From Salinimicrobium gaetbulicola (GTDB lineage: Bacteria > Bacteroidota > Bacteroidia > Flavobacteriales > Flavobacteriaceae): a stretch of DNA of 64,000 bases. A model generated the notes under the pieces. The model made no database searches, was not told the DNA's origin, and worked only from the letters and a program-made list of their open reading frames with translations. Positions 52,092-60,839 of this stretch are shown one piece after another (the first letter of the stretch is position 1; each line of letters begins with the position of its first letter). The stretch is taken from assembly GCF_042676025.1 (NCBI RefSeq), contig NZ_JBHTJP010000035.1, positions 930,001 to 994,000 of the forward strand, written 5' to 3'. The translations under genes and the position numbers were made by a program.

Positions 52092-52247
52092 TTGACCTGC
52101 TTTGTCAATGTGGAAAAAGTACAAAATTTGGACCTGTACGGGCGTTAAAGAAGTCTGAAAATAATGCTGTGAAATGTGTTTTTCAACGGATCATAATTTT
52201 AATAATTAAACTTTTGCCATCAATTTTTGCGAGAAATATATTTTGAA

Positions 52248-52255
52248 TACTTTTG
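52248..52255 (+). promoter_or_regulatory. Putative TAnnTTTG -7 element for the MarC-family gene
   Basis: TACTTTTG, 38 nt before the ATG, a full match to the -7 consensus. Confidence 0.35.
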
Positions 52256-52293
52256 CCAGCTTAATTTCAACATAATCAAATAATTAAATCAAA

Positions 52294-52908
52294 ATGGAAA
52301 ATATAGGTGTACTTGCTATAGCTGTATTCACCGGATTCATAGCTATCAATAATCCGGTGGGAAATGTTCCTATATTCCTGAGCCTCACGCGTCAGGCAGA
52401 TCGCCCTACGCGGAAAAAGATCTCCAAAAAAGCGACTTTTACGGCTTTCGTGATCGTGTCTGGGTTCATTATTTTAGGGAAATACATTTTTGATTTCTTC
52501 GGATTGACCGTTCCGGCCTTTAAGATCACCGGGGGAATTTTGGTATTTTTCGTAGGATTTGAAATGATTCGTGCCCAAGTATCCAGTATTGATAACCAGA
52601 CCGAAGTTAACTTTAACGAAGGTATCTCTATTTCACCCCTGGGGATTCCTATTCTTGCCGGTCCCGGTACTATTGTTACTGCGATGAACTTTACAACCAA
52701 CGCTACCTATCTTGACCTGGGGATAATTTTGGTGATGTTTGCCGTGGTGATGTGGTTAAATCACCTGGCTTTCTTATCAAGCGAATACCTGGTGCGCTAT
52801 ATTGGTGCTAATAAAATCGTGGTGGTAGAAAAAATAATGGGTCTTATTATAGCCATTATTGGGGTTAACATGTTGATACAGGGGATTCACATTGCCTTTG
52901 ATATTTAA
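52294..52908 (+). CDS. MarC/NAAT-family membrane protein
   Basis: A 204-residue protein with six hydrophobic helices. The N-terminal FIAINNPVGNVPIFLSLT and the mid-protein SPLGIPILAGPGTIVTAM are MarC signatures (a repeated NP / PGT half-motif). The family was named for a multiple-antibiotic-resistance locus, but its transport role is unproven. Single-gene unit. Confidence 0.93.
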   Translation: MENIGVLAIAVFTGFIAINNPVGNVPIFLSLTRQADRPTRKKISKKATFTAFVIVSGFIILGKYIFDFFGLTVPAFKITGGILVFFVGFEMIRAQVSSIDNQTEVNFNEGISISPLGIPILAGPGTIVTAMNFTTNATYLDLGIILVMFAVVMWLNHLAFLSSEYLVRYIGANKIVVVEKIMGLIIAIIGVNMLIQGIHIAFDI

Positions 52909-52955
52909 TTTTTAATAATTTATTGGTTTTTAGTAGGTTATCATTTATTTAGTTG

Positions 52956-52963
52956 TAACTTCG
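52956..52963 (+). promoter_or_regulatory. Putative TAnnTTcG -7 element for the cold-shock gene
   Basis: TAACTTCG, 21 nt before the ATG, identical to the octamer upstream of icmF. Confidence 0.3.
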
Positions 52964-52984
52964 CACCCAATTTAAATTTATATA

Positions 52985-53176
52985 ATGAATAAAGGTACAG
53001 TTAAGTTCTTTAACGAAACAAAAGGTTACGGTTTTATTAAAGACGAAGAATCAAATGATGAGTATTTCGTACACGCTAATGGATTAATTGATGAAATTAG
53101 ACAAGACGACGAAGTTACTTTTGACCTTGAAGAAGGTAGAAAAGGTGTAAATGCAGTAAACGTGAAACAAGCATAG
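52985..53176 (+). CDS. Cold-shock domain RNA-binding protein
   Basis: A 63-residue OB-fold protein with both RNP motifs, KGYGFIKDE and EYFVHANGL, and the typical start NKGTVKFFN. It binds single-stranded nucleic acid and acts as an RNA chaperone. The usual second-motif Phe-Val-His is kept, but the following residue Ala replaces Tyr or Phe found in classical CspA. A terminator follows closely. Confidence 0.95.
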   Translation: MNKGTVKFFNETKGYGFIKDEESNDEYFVHANGLIDEIRQDDEVTFDLEEGRKGVNAVNVKQA

Positions 53177-53201
53177 TTTCAGGTTCTTATTTATAATTTT
53201 A

Positions 53202-53230
53202 TTAAGCCTTACGAGAGTAAGGCTTTTTTC
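53202..53230 (+). terminator. Terminator after the cold-shock gene
   Basis: AAGCCTTAC (53204-53212) and GTAAGGCTT (53217-53225) form a perfect 9-bp stem with a GAGA loop and a T run. Confidence 0.9.
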
Positions 53231-53294
53231 ATGCCCTTATTTTAGCATTCCTAAAGCTCTTCCCGGGGTGAAAAAAAATCACTAATTTAATTCC

Positions 53295-54689
53295 ATGAGA
53301 AAATTACTTCTTTTATTTCTTGTGGTGACACAGGTTTCTGCCCAGGAATTTACTGTTAAGAAAGGGATGGTGGTCGATTCTTTAAAGGTTTCCGATTCCC
53401 TCTCAGAAACATACGCGTTATACCTTCCTTCTGAATTTCAGGGAGAAAAAAACTGGCCGGTTCTTTTCCTTTTTGACGGAGAAGGGCGCGGCAGGTCGGC
53501 CGCACAACTTTTTAGATCGGCTGCTGAAGAACAAGGCTATTTACTAATTTCTTCCAATAATATTTCGGTTGAAAATGAAATATCTGAAAACCTGGAAATA
53601 GCAAAGAGACTTATAAATAATTCAGCCAATACTTTCCCATTAGACATAAGGATGGTGGCCGCAGCGGGCTCTATGGAAGGTGGAAAAGTGGCGTCTATTA
53701 TTCCGGTAATCTATAATGACATACTTGGGGCTATTGCCGTTGGTAATTATTGGGTCAATTTGGACATGTTTGAAAAAAAGAAGGAATTCACGTTTATAGG
53801 GATTGCCGGTGACGAACAGTATACTTCCGCAGGAATTAAATTCACGGCAGAACTTTTACGGACCTTCAAATTTCCCAGCCAGGTCTATTCTTTTGAAGGA
53901 GATATGGATTGGCCGAAAAATGGAACTATTTCCAGTGCGGTAGGTTCTCTAACTTTAGAAGCCATGAGAAAAGGCTTTCGTTCGGCAGACCGTGATTTAA
54001 TAGAACAACTTTTTAATGCCGATCTTTTGCATGCTAATAAGATGGTAAGCAATGTGAGACTGGTTGAGGCTATGGAGTTTTTGGAGCTTATGGAAGATAA
54101 ATATAAAGGCTTGCATGACCTTGCTGAAGTTGAAGAAAAACAGAAGCAAATTAGGCGCTCCAGGAATTTTGTGAGCCAGGAGAAAGAGTACACAGAGGTA
54201 GAGGAGAAGGAGATGAGGTTGATGGAAGATTTTATCTATTACCTGGGTGCTGATATTCAAACGGCTAATTTTGAAAATTTAGGCTGGTGGAATTATCAAA
54301 AAATTCAACTGGATTCTCTTTCAGGTAAAAGTGGTCCTGAAGGCAAAATGGCTAAAAGGCTGATTGGTTTTATTGATTATCTGGCAGAAAATGCTGAAAA
54401 GGAACTGGAAGAGGAGCATGCTTCATTAGATAAAATGATGATCGCGAACATTATTCAGACTATTTACAACCCTAAAAATTTTAAGGCTTATAAGAAAATC
54501 ATTTCTTTGAGTGCTCAGGACAATGATTTTAGTACGGCACTTTTTTACCTGGAGGAAATGTTGAAACATGGATACAAAAATCAGGATGCCCTTTACGACA
54601 TCGAAGGAACCCTTGGTCTTCGGCTTACTCCGGAATTCAATGCTATTATCGAAAACTATCTAGGGTCCTCGAGATATTACAGTAATTAA
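53295..54689 (+). CDS. Secreted alpha/beta-hydrolase-like protein
   Basis: A 464-residue exported protein with signal peptide MRKLLLLFLVVTQVSAQ. Residues about 25-220 look like an esterase-D type alpha/beta hydrolase (YALYLPSEF, WPVLFLFDGEGRGRSAAQLF, and GSMEGGKVAS where a nucleophile elbow would be). The elbow reads A-G-S-M-E-G instead of G-x-S-x-G, so activity is doubtful. About 240-330 is a highly charged helical stretch, and the C-terminus has repeat-like helices. It is likely followed in the same transcript by the DUF1684 gene 11-14 bp later. Confidence 0.65.
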   Translation: MRKLLLLFLVVTQVSAQEFTVKKGMVVDSLKVSDSLSETYALYLPSEFQGEKNWPVLFLFDGEGRGRSAAQLFRSAAEEQGYLLISSNNISVENEISENLEIAKRLINNSANTFPLDIRMVAAAGSMEGGKVASIIPVIYNDILGAIAVGNYWVNLDMFEKKKEFTFIGIAGDEQYTSAGIKFTAELLRTFKFPSQVYSFEGDMDWPKNGTISSAVGSLTLEAMRKGFRSADRDLIEQLFNADLLHANKMVSNVRLVEAMEFLELMEDKYKGLHDLAEVEEKQKQIRRSRNFVSQEKEYTEVEEKEMRLMEDFIYYLGADIQTANFENLGWWNYQKIQLDSLSGKSGPEGKMAKRLIGFIDYLAENAEKELEEEHASLDKMMIANIIQTIYNPKNFKAYKKIISLSAQDNDFSTALFYLEEMLKHGYKNQDALYDIEGTLGLRLTPEFNAIIENYLGSSRYYSN

Positions 54690-54703
54690 TTTTAAACTTA
54701 TTG

Positions 54704-55306
54704 ATGAAAGTTATAATCACCTCGTTCTTTTTGTGCCTGTTCTTTATGGTAAATGCCCAAAAAAACGAAAAGGTTCTTGCCGCCGAAAGATTTCAGAAGA
54801 AAATAAACAAGGAATTTAAAGACCCTGCCCAATCTCCCTTACCCGAAAAGGATCGTAAAACTTTTAAAGGTTTGGACTTTTTTGAGATCGACACGGCTTT
54901 TAGTGTGGTGGCCGAATTTGCGCGAACCCCCTTCGAAACACCTTTCGCTATGCCTACCACTACAGATCGAAAACCAATTTATGTGAAATACGGGGAGCTG
55001 TTTTTTAAATTAAAGGGGAAGGAGTATAAACTTAATGTTTACCAAAACCAGCATCCTAAAAAAGAGGAATACAAGGATTATTTATTTTTACCTTTTACAG
55101 ACCTTACAAATGGAGAAGAATCATATGCAGGAGGCAGGTATATAGACATGACCATTCCAAGATCGAACAGGGTGGTGATTGATTTTAATCAGGCTTATAA
55201 TCCATATTGCGCATACAGCGGGGAGTATTCCTGTCCCATTCCGCCGGAAGAGAACGATCTTGACCTTGCTGTAAAAGCTGGAGTGAAAGCTTATTCCAAG
55301 CACTAG
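54704..55306 (+). CDS. DUF1684 secreted protein
   Basis: A 200-residue protein with signal peptide MKVIITSFFLCLFFMVNAQ. The mature part matches DUF1684: FEIDTAFSVVAEFARTP, YGELFFKLKGKEYKLNVYQN, FLPFTDLTNGEESYAGGRYI, and VVIDFNQAYNPYCAYSGEYSCP with the conserved Cys pair. The ATG is chosen over a TTG one codon upstream. It probably follows the hydrolase-like gene in one transcript. Its stop overlaps that of crcB. Confidence 0.88.
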   Translation: MKVIITSFFLCLFFMVNAQKNEKVLAAERFQKKINKEFKDPAQSPLPEKDRKTFKGLDFFEIDTAFSVVAEFARTPFETPFAMPTTTDRKPIYVKYGELFFKLKGKEYKLNVYQNQHPKKEEYKDYLFLPFTDLTNGEESYAGGRYIDMTIPRSNRVVIDFNQAYNPYCAYSGEYSCPIPPEENDLDLAVKAGVKAYSKH

Positions 55307-55671
55307 ATAAGCCGGGAAAAATAGAAGCCTCCAAAAACGGCTCCCAATCCTAAAAGAATACTGGAAACTGTGTACAACCCAAAGCTCATGAAGTCCCCCG
55401 ATTTCAGGAAAACCTGGTTTTCATAGGCGAAGGCCGAAAAGGTGGTGAAACCACCGCAAAACCCTGTGGCAAGTAATAAAATAGTGTTGGTTGACATTAT
55501 TTGTTGACGATAGCCCAATCCTAAAATAAACCCTATTAGGAGGCTGCCCCCGACATTTACCAATAACGTTCCTAGAGGAAGAATGGTGGCCTGGTTAAGG
55601 CTTTTTGAGATCAGAAATCTCAGCGCGCTTCCCGCGCCACCTCCCAGAAATACCAATAACAGTTGTTTCAT
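55303..55671 (-). CDS. crcB: Fluoride ion channel CrcB
   Basis: A 122-residue four-helix fluoride exporter, functional as a dual-topology dimer. Family marks are GGGAGSALRFLISK, GTLLVNVGGSLLIGF and GFCGGFTTFSAFAYE with the Phe box. It follows the SRPBCC-GyrI gene by 7 bp on the same strand, so it is co-transcribed with it. No room exists for its own fluoride riboswitch. Confidence 0.93.
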   Translation of the reverse strand: MKQLLLVFLGGGAGSALRFLISKSLNQATILPLGTLLVNVGGSLLIGFILGLGYRQQIMSTNTILLLATGFCGGFTTFSAFAYENQVFLKSGDFMSFGLYTVSSILLGLGAVFGGFYFSRLI

Positions 55672-55678
55672 GCGTTAA

Positions 55679-56707
55679 TTATTGAACCGGAATGTAAATT
55701 TCAGTGACCCATAGGGCAGGATTTTCAACCTCGAGTGGATTAGTGATGAAAATTTCAAAGGCCTGGCCTCGCGGGTCAACCTCTAATCCGTTCTCTTCGA
55801 TATAACGATAGGTTTTTTCCCAGGCTTCCGCAGCATTTTTATTGTGACCCTTAAGGGTTGTTTTCACCACTTTTTGCGGAGCCAGGTAACCATTTAAGAC
55901 GGGGCTGCCCGATGGGGTGATCACCTGACTTGGAGTTGGCACTGCCGCTGAAAAAATGGAAGAGTTATTTCTTTCATCCCGCTGATTGTAAATGATAAAA
56001 GGTTTTCCGCTTATTGAAATATTGTTGTCGTCCATATAAACGCTCACCTGGGAGATCATTTTTGACGCCCTTGCGTTGACTTCGCCAAGTTTGGCAGCAG
56101 TAGTTGTATACATATAATAACCTCCACCATGCTCGGTGATGCCGTCAACATTGATGGAATATTCTTCCATTCTGCGAATCACATTTTCTTCTAAGTTTTG
56201 GAGACCTTGTTCGAAAATAGGTTGAAAGATCTCCGTGAAATCCTTTTCCTGAATCGTAAAAGCCAGTTTTTCTTTGAAAGACTGAGAGCCTGACATTTGC
56301 CAGGTTACCCGGGTTTGTTCATCCACGGCTTCAAAACTCCAGATGATCTTTCCGGTTGCTTCCCCGGTACTGGTTTCCAAAACTAAGGATTGTTCGATCT
56401 TGCTATATGGAATGGTGGAAAGGGTAGTGATCTTACCATCTCTTATTTCATCTGCCGTCCAACTGAATTCTGCACCTTCACCGGTAGGTTCTTCTGAAAC
56501 ATCCATGTTGATCTCCTTTTGTTCATCCCAGGCATTCCATGACTTCCAGTTTGAAAGATCTGCCACCTCTTTGAACAATAATGGAGCGGGTGCATTTATT
56601 ACTTTACTTGACTCAACAGAATAGTCACCGTCCTTGGTGGCCACATAAATTGAACCGGCTATAAATACTATGAGGAACAGGAAAAAGAGATACTTTATGA
56701 TTTTCAT
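55679..56707 (-). CDS. SRPBCC domain fused to a GyrI-like domain, membrane-anchored
   Basis: A 342-residue protein: one N-terminal helix (about 4-24), a Bet v1/polyketide-cyclase-type SRPBCC domain (about 28-175, SSKVINAPAPLLFKEVADLSNW), and a GyrI-like effector-binding domain (about 185-342, MYTTTAAKLGEVNARAS, GFQ-type ending EIFITNPLEVENPALWVTEIYIPV). Both domains bind small hydrophobic ligands. It precedes crcB by 7 bp. No function can be assigned. Confidence 0.85.
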   Translation of the reverse strand: MKIIKYLFFLFLIVFIAGSIYVATKDGDYSVESSKVINAPAPLLFKEVADLSNWKSWNAWDEQKEINMDVSEEPTGEGAEFSWTADEIRDGKITTLSTIPYSKIEQSLVLETSTGEATGKIIWSFEAVDEQTRVTWQMSGSQSFKEKLAFTIQEKDFTEIFQPIFEQGLQNLEENVIRRMEEYSINVDGITEHGGGYYMYTTTAAKLGEVNARASKMISQVSVYMDDNNISISGKPFIIYNQRDERNNSSIFSAAVPTPSQVITPSGSPVLNGYLAPQKVVKTTLKGHNKNAAEAWEKTYRYIEENGLEVDPRGQAFEIFITNPLEVENPALWVTEIYIPVQ

Positions 56708-56770
56708 GGTTATCAGGCAGGTTTGTTAGATTAATACGCTAATATAGTTATTTTGCTTGATGGTAATTCT

Positions 56771-56778
56771 TACATTTG
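56771..56778 (+). promoter_or_regulatory. Putative TAnnTTTG -7 element for the DPP III gene
   Basis: TACATTTG, 87 nt before the ATG, a full match to the -7 consensus. Confidence 0.35.
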
Positions 56779-56865
56779 TTTCTAATTAAAAGAGTATTTC
56801 TAAAGCCGGGATTAAACCTTAAACCCGGCGATTTAATACCAATACTAAAATTAAAACCCTAACAA

Positions 56866-58905
56866 ATGAAAATTAAATTTTTATTGATGCTTCTACTGGC
56901 ATCAACGATTTTCTTTTCCTGTGCTGACTCTAATGAAGACAAGTCGGCAAAAACGGAAAAAGTTGCACAAACAGATGATTTTGAATATTTGGTTGACGAG
57001 TTCGCCGATATCAAAGTTTTGCGCTACCAAATTCCGGGATGGGAAAATTTGAGTTTACAAGAGCAAAAACTTGTTTATTATCTAACCCAGGCCGGTCTTA
57101 GCGGAAGAGATATCATCTGGGATCAAAACTACAAACACAACCTTAAGATCCGTGAAGCTTTAGAGAATATTTATTCCAACTATGAAGGTGATAAATCTTC
57201 CGAAGAGTGGAATGCCTTTGAAACTTATTTAAAGAGAGTTTGGTTCTCAAATGGTATTCACCACCATTACTCAATGGATAAGATCAAGCCTGCGTTCAGT
57301 AAAGAGTACTTTGACACATTACTTGCTGAAACAGGAACCGAACTTACCGGAGAGCCTTATGAAGTTATCTTCAATGATAAGGACAGTAAAAAAGTAAACC
57401 TTGATGAGTCAAAAGGACTTGTAGAAGGTTCGGCAGTGAATTTCTACGGAGAAGGTGTTACAGCAGATGATGTAGCTGCATTCTATGCAAAGAAACAGTC
57501 GCCGAATCCTGAAAAACCTCTTGCTTATGGATTGAACTCTAAGTTGGTTAAAGAAAACGGTCAGCTTGTAGAGAAAACCTGGAAGAGTGGAGGAATGTAT
57601 GGAGAGGCAATTGACAAGATCACTTTCTGGTTAGAAAAAGCTAAAGGTGTAGCTGAAAATGAAAAGCAGGCTAACGCTTTAGGTCTGTTGATCGACTATT
57701 ACAAGACTGGAGATTTAAAGACGTGGGATGATTACAATATCGCATGGGTAGAAGCTACCGAAGGGAATATTGATTACATCAACAGTTTTATTGAAGTTTA
57801 TAATGACCCGCTTGGGTACAGAGGATCTTACGAGACTATCGTACAGATCAAGGATTTTGATATGAGCAAAAAAATGCAAGTATTGGAAGAAAATGTACAG
57901 TGGTTTGAGGATAACGCTCCATTAATGGATGAGCACAAAAAAGATTCGGTGGTAGGTGTGACTTACAAAACTGTGATCGTTGCTGGAGAAGCTGGTGATG
58001 CGTCTCCAAGTACTCCAATTGGTGTGAACCTTCCAAACTCTAACTGGATCAGAAAGGCCCATGGAAGTAAATCTGTTTCTTTAGGTAATATTATCAATTC
58101 TTACAATAACGCCGGAACTACCGGTAGATTAGAAGAATTTGCTCATGACGAGGAAGAGGTAGCTCTTGAAAAAGAGTACGGTCAATTAGCCGATAAATTA
58201 CACACTGCTCTTCATGAAGTAGTAGGTCACGCTTCAGGTCAATTGAATCCTGGAGTTGGTGAGACAAAAGAAACTCTTAAGAGTTACGCATCTACTTTAG
58301 AAGAAGGAAGAGCCGACCTTGTTGGGTTATATTACTTGATGGATCCTAAGCTTGAGGAGCTTGGTCTTGTAGATGACCACATGAAGGTAGGAAAAGCTGC
58401 TTACGATGGGTATATCAGAAACGGACTTATGACTCAGCTTATCAGATTGGAGCAGGGAGCAGATGTTGAAGAAGCTCACATGCGTAACCGCCAATGGGTA
58501 AGCGCCTGGGTATTTGAAAAAGGTGCAGAAAATGGTGTGATAGAGAAGGTTTCCAAAGATGGTAAAACCTATTTCGATATTAAAGACTACGCAGCTTTAC
58601 GGGATCTTTTTGGACAGTTGTTGAAAGAAACTCAGAGAATCAAGTCTGAAGGTGATTACCAGGCAGCTAAGGATCTTGTTGAAAATTACGGGGTTAAGGT
58701 AGATCAGGATATCCACAAAGAGGTGCTTAAAAGAAATGAGCAGTTCAAATCAGCTCCTTACAGCGGATTTGTAAATCCTGTTCTGGTTCCTGAAATGGAT
58801 GAGAACGATGAGATCGTTTCGATCAAAGTGGTTCAGCCTGCAAGCTTTGAAGAACAAATGCTTCACTACTCTGAAAATTTTGACGTTCTTCCTTTAGAGA
58901 ACTAA
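56866..58905 (+). CDS. Dipeptidyl peptidase III (M49), lipoprotein
   Basis: A 679-residue zinc peptidase that removes N-terminal dipeptides. The zinc site is HEVVGH near residue 449 with the second motif EEGRADLVGLY near residue 480, as in family M49 (HExxGH plus EExRAE/D). The signal peptide ends in the lipobox FFSC with the acylated Cys at about 19, so it is an envelope lipoprotein instead of the cytosolic form known from eukaryotes. It is a single-gene unit ending in a strong terminator. Confidence 0.93.
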   Translation: MKIKFLLMLLLASTIFFSCADSNEDKSAKTEKVAQTDDFEYLVDEFADIKVLRYQIPGWENLSLQEQKLVYYLTQAGLSGRDIIWDQNYKHNLKIREALENIYSNYEGDKSSEEWNAFETYLKRVWFSNGIHHHYSMDKIKPAFSKEYFDTLLAETGTELTGEPYEVIFNDKDSKKVNLDESKGLVEGSAVNFYGEGVTADDVAAFYAKKQSPNPEKPLAYGLNSKLVKENGQLVEKTWKSGGMYGEAIDKITFWLEKAKGVAENEKQANALGLLIDYYKTGDLKTWDDYNIAWVEATEGNIDYINSFIEVYNDPLGYRGSYETIVQIKDFDMSKKMQVLEENVQWFEDNAPLMDEHKKDSVVGVTYKTVIVAGEAGDASPSTPIGVNLPNSNWIRKAHGSKSVSLGNIINSYNNAGTTGRLEEFAHDEEEVALEKEYGQLADKLHTALHEVVGHASGQLNPGVGETKETLKSYASTLEEGRADLVGLYYLMDPKLEELGLVDDHMKVGKAAYDGYIRNGLMTQLIRLEQGADVEEAHMRNRQWVSAWVFEKGAENGVIEKVSKDGKTYFDIKDYAALRDLFGQLLKETQRIKSEGDYQAAKDLVENYGVKVDQDIHKEVLKRNEQFKSAPYSGFVNPVLVPEMDENDEIVSIKVVQPASFEEQMLHYSENFDVLPLEN

Positions 58906-58924
58906 TCAGTCAGAAATATTTATA

Positions 58925-58963
58925 AAAAGACCGCCACTTCGAAAGAAGTGGCGGTTTTGTTTT
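58925..58963 (+). terminator. Terminator after the DPP III gene
   Basis: ACCGCCACTTC (58930-58940) and GAAGTGGCGGT (58945-58955) form a perfect 11-bp stem with a GAAA loop and a T-rich tail. Confidence 0.92.
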
Positions 58964-58985
58964 AATAGGTTTTTCTTCGGAAGTA

Positions 58986-59177
58986 TTAAGACTTCAGAAA
59001 AGATTTGATCACAAAAAGGAGCCCTATAAACATTAAAAATCCGATCAGGATATAAAGCGTTCCTTTATAATATTTTCGGTGCAATTTTAAATCTTTCCGG
59101 TAGCTGAAGAAGATGATCACAACAAATGTCAGGAAGAAAAGAACAGCGAAAACAATTTGTCCGGTGGTAAAATCCAT
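58986..59177 (-). CDS. Small two-helix membrane protein, 63 aa
   Basis: A 63-residue protein with helices at about 7-24 and 40-59 and a basic middle (SYRKDLKLHRKYYKGT). The pattern is common in small flavobacterial membrane proteins. It diverges from the MazG-like gene. Function unknown. Confidence 0.75.
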   Translation of the reverse strand: MDFTTGQIVFAVLFFLTFVVIIFFSYRKDLKLHRKYYKGTLYILIGFLMFIGLLFVIKSFLKS

Positions 59178-59212
59178 TTATCTTAAATTTATTGCGAAGT
59201 TAAAGTATTAAG

Positions 59213-59599
59213 ATGAAAAAAAGATTAGATGCCGTCCGGGAGTTTCACACAGCTTTTGGATTGGGAATTGAACAACAGCCAACAGCCAATCTTGGTACCG
59301 CCAAAAACAGGTTGAGATTTGAATTGATGAAAGAAGAAAATGAGGAATACCTCCAAGCGGCCAATGCCGGAGACCTTGTTGAGGTGGCAGATGCCCTGGG
59401 AGATATGCTCTATATTCTTTGCGGAACCATCCTTGAACATGGAATGCAACACAAAATAGAAGAGGTTTTTGAAGAAATTCAGCGTAGTAATATGAGTAAA
59501 TTGGGGGCTGATGGCAAGCCTCTCTACCGTGACGATGGAAAAGTACTGAAGGGTCCTGATTATTTTGAGCCGCAACTGAAGCCTATTCTAGAGAGCTAA
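59213..59599 (+). CDS. MazG-like nucleoside triphosphate pyrophosphohydrolase
   Basis: A 128-residue all-helical phosphohydrolase of the MazG/PRA-PH superfamily. The metal-binding pattern is visible as MKEENEEYLQAA followed by LVEVADALGDMLYILCG, the E-x-x-E...E-x-x-D set. A short C-terminal LYRDDGKVLKGPDYFEP fits the PRA-PH-like subgroup found in phages and bacteria. It would hydrolyse (d)NTPs; the exact substrate is unknown. A terminator follows. Confidence 0.9.
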   Translation: MKKRLDAVREFHTAFGLGIEQQPTANLGTAKNRLRFELMKEENEEYLQAANAGDLVEVADALGDMLYILCGTILEHGMQHKIEEVFEEIQRSNMSKLGADGKPLYRDDGKVLKGPDYFEPQLKPILES

Positions 59600-59603
59600 T
59601 GGT

Positions 59604-59648
59604 AAAAAAAAAGTCGGAAGAGATAGAATCTATTCCGACTTTAATATT
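59604..59648. terminator. Bidirectional terminator between the MazG-like gene and ilvE
   Basis: AAAGTCGGAA (59610-59619) and TTCCGACTTT (59633-59642) form a perfect 10-bp stem, with an A run before it and a T-rich stretch after it. Confidence 0.8.
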
Positions 59649-59669
59649 TGAGATATTGTTATTTAGATT

Positions 59670-60743
59670 TTAATTTTTGACAAGATATCTCCATCCGTAT
59701 TTATCTTCAGACTTGTTGTACTGAATGTTCATAAGCTCTTTTTTGAAGAAAGTCGCATATGAATCCTCCAATTCTGGAAGCTCGAATTTTTTACCCTGAT
59801 GACCAAATCCTTTAACCGGATTGATGGTCGCTGCTGTACCGGCCCCAAAAATTTCTTTTAATTCACCTTTTTCTGCAGCCTCCACGATCTCCTGAACTTT
59901 TACTCTTCTTACCTCCACTGGAATTCCATGTTCTTCTGCAAGGGTTATGACAGATTTTCTGGTGACCCCATCAAGGATTCGATCACTGGTAGGCGCGGTA
60001 AGAAGTTTATCTCCAACTCTAAAGAAGATATTCATGGTACCGGCTTCTTCCAGGTATTCATGAGTATTGGCATCTGTCCAGACTATTTGTTGATATCCTT
60101 CTTCTTTTGCCAGGTTGGTTGGATAGAATTGAGCTCCGTAGTTTCCGGCAGCTTTTGCATAACCTACACCACCATCGGCCGCACGGCTGAACTTTTCTGC
60201 AAATACTACTCGCACTTCTCCGCTGTAATAAGCTTTAGCAGGGGAGCAAATGATCATGAATTTATAACTTTTTGAAGGGGAAGCTGAAACTCCAGACTCT
60301 GTTGCGATCACAAAAGGTCTTATGTAAAGCGAATTTCCGAATCCTTTTTTGATCCAATCCCTGTCTAAATTCAGCAGGGTTTCTAATCCTTCAAAGAAAA
60401 ATTCCTTTGGAAATTCAGGGATTGCAAGGCGAACAGAAGATTTATTAAATCGGTTGAAGTTATCTTCAGGTCTAAAAAGCCATACCTGGTCCTGGTCATC
60501 CTTAAAGGCTTTCATTCCTTCAAAGATTGCCTGGCCGTAATGGAATACTTTCGCAGATGGTTCAAGTTCTATGGGGCCATAAGGCTTAATAACTGGATTC
60601 TGCCATTCACCGTTCACATAATCACAAATCATCATGTGGTCAGTAAATACATTTCCAAAAACTAAATTCTCAAAATCAACAGCATCGATTTTAGAGGTTT
60701 TTGCCTCTACTACATCGATTGCGTCTGGTAAACCATTTTTCAT
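59670..60743 (-). CDS. ilvE: Branched-chain amino-acid aminotransferase
   Basis: A PLP enzyme interconverting leucine, isoleucine and valine with their keto acids. The 357 residues are of the long class IV type: FHYGQAIFEGMKAFKDD near 77, RPFVIATE, the PLP Lys in GVGYAKAAGNYGAQFYP, VWTDANTHEYLEEAGTMNIFF and LDGVTRKSVITLA. The start follows the family N-terminus of this group. Confidence 0.95.
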   Translation of the reverse strand: MKNGLPDAIDVVEAKTSKIDAVDFENLVFGNVFTDHMMICDYVNGEWQNPVIKPYGPIELEPSAKVFHYGQAIFEGMKAFKDDQDQVWLFRPEDNFNRFNKSSVRLAIPEFPKEFFFEGLETLLNLDRDWIKKGFGNSLYIRPFVIATESGVSASPSKSYKFMIICSPAKAYYSGEVRVVFAEKFSRAADGGVGYAKAAGNYGAQFYPTNLAKEEGYQQIVWTDANTHEYLEEAGTMNIFFRVGDKLLTAPTSDRILDGVTRKSVITLAEEHGIPVEVRRVKVQEIVEAAEKGELKEIFGAGTAATINPVKGFGHQGKKFELPELEDSYATFFKKELMNIQYNKSEDKYGWRYLVKN

Positions 60744-60760
60744 GTTATAACATATTTGTG

Positions 60761-60768
60761 CAAATTTA
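60761..60768 (-). promoter_or_regulatory. Putative TAnnTTTG -7 element for ilvE
   Basis: TAAATTTG on the minus strand, 17 nt before the ATG, a full match to the -7 consensus. Confidence 0.4.
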
Positions 60769-60839
60769 CCGAATTTAATACGGTTATTAAAGCCGTTAAA
60801 TGACTAATTTTATCATATTTTAAGGTCTAAAACTTCAAT

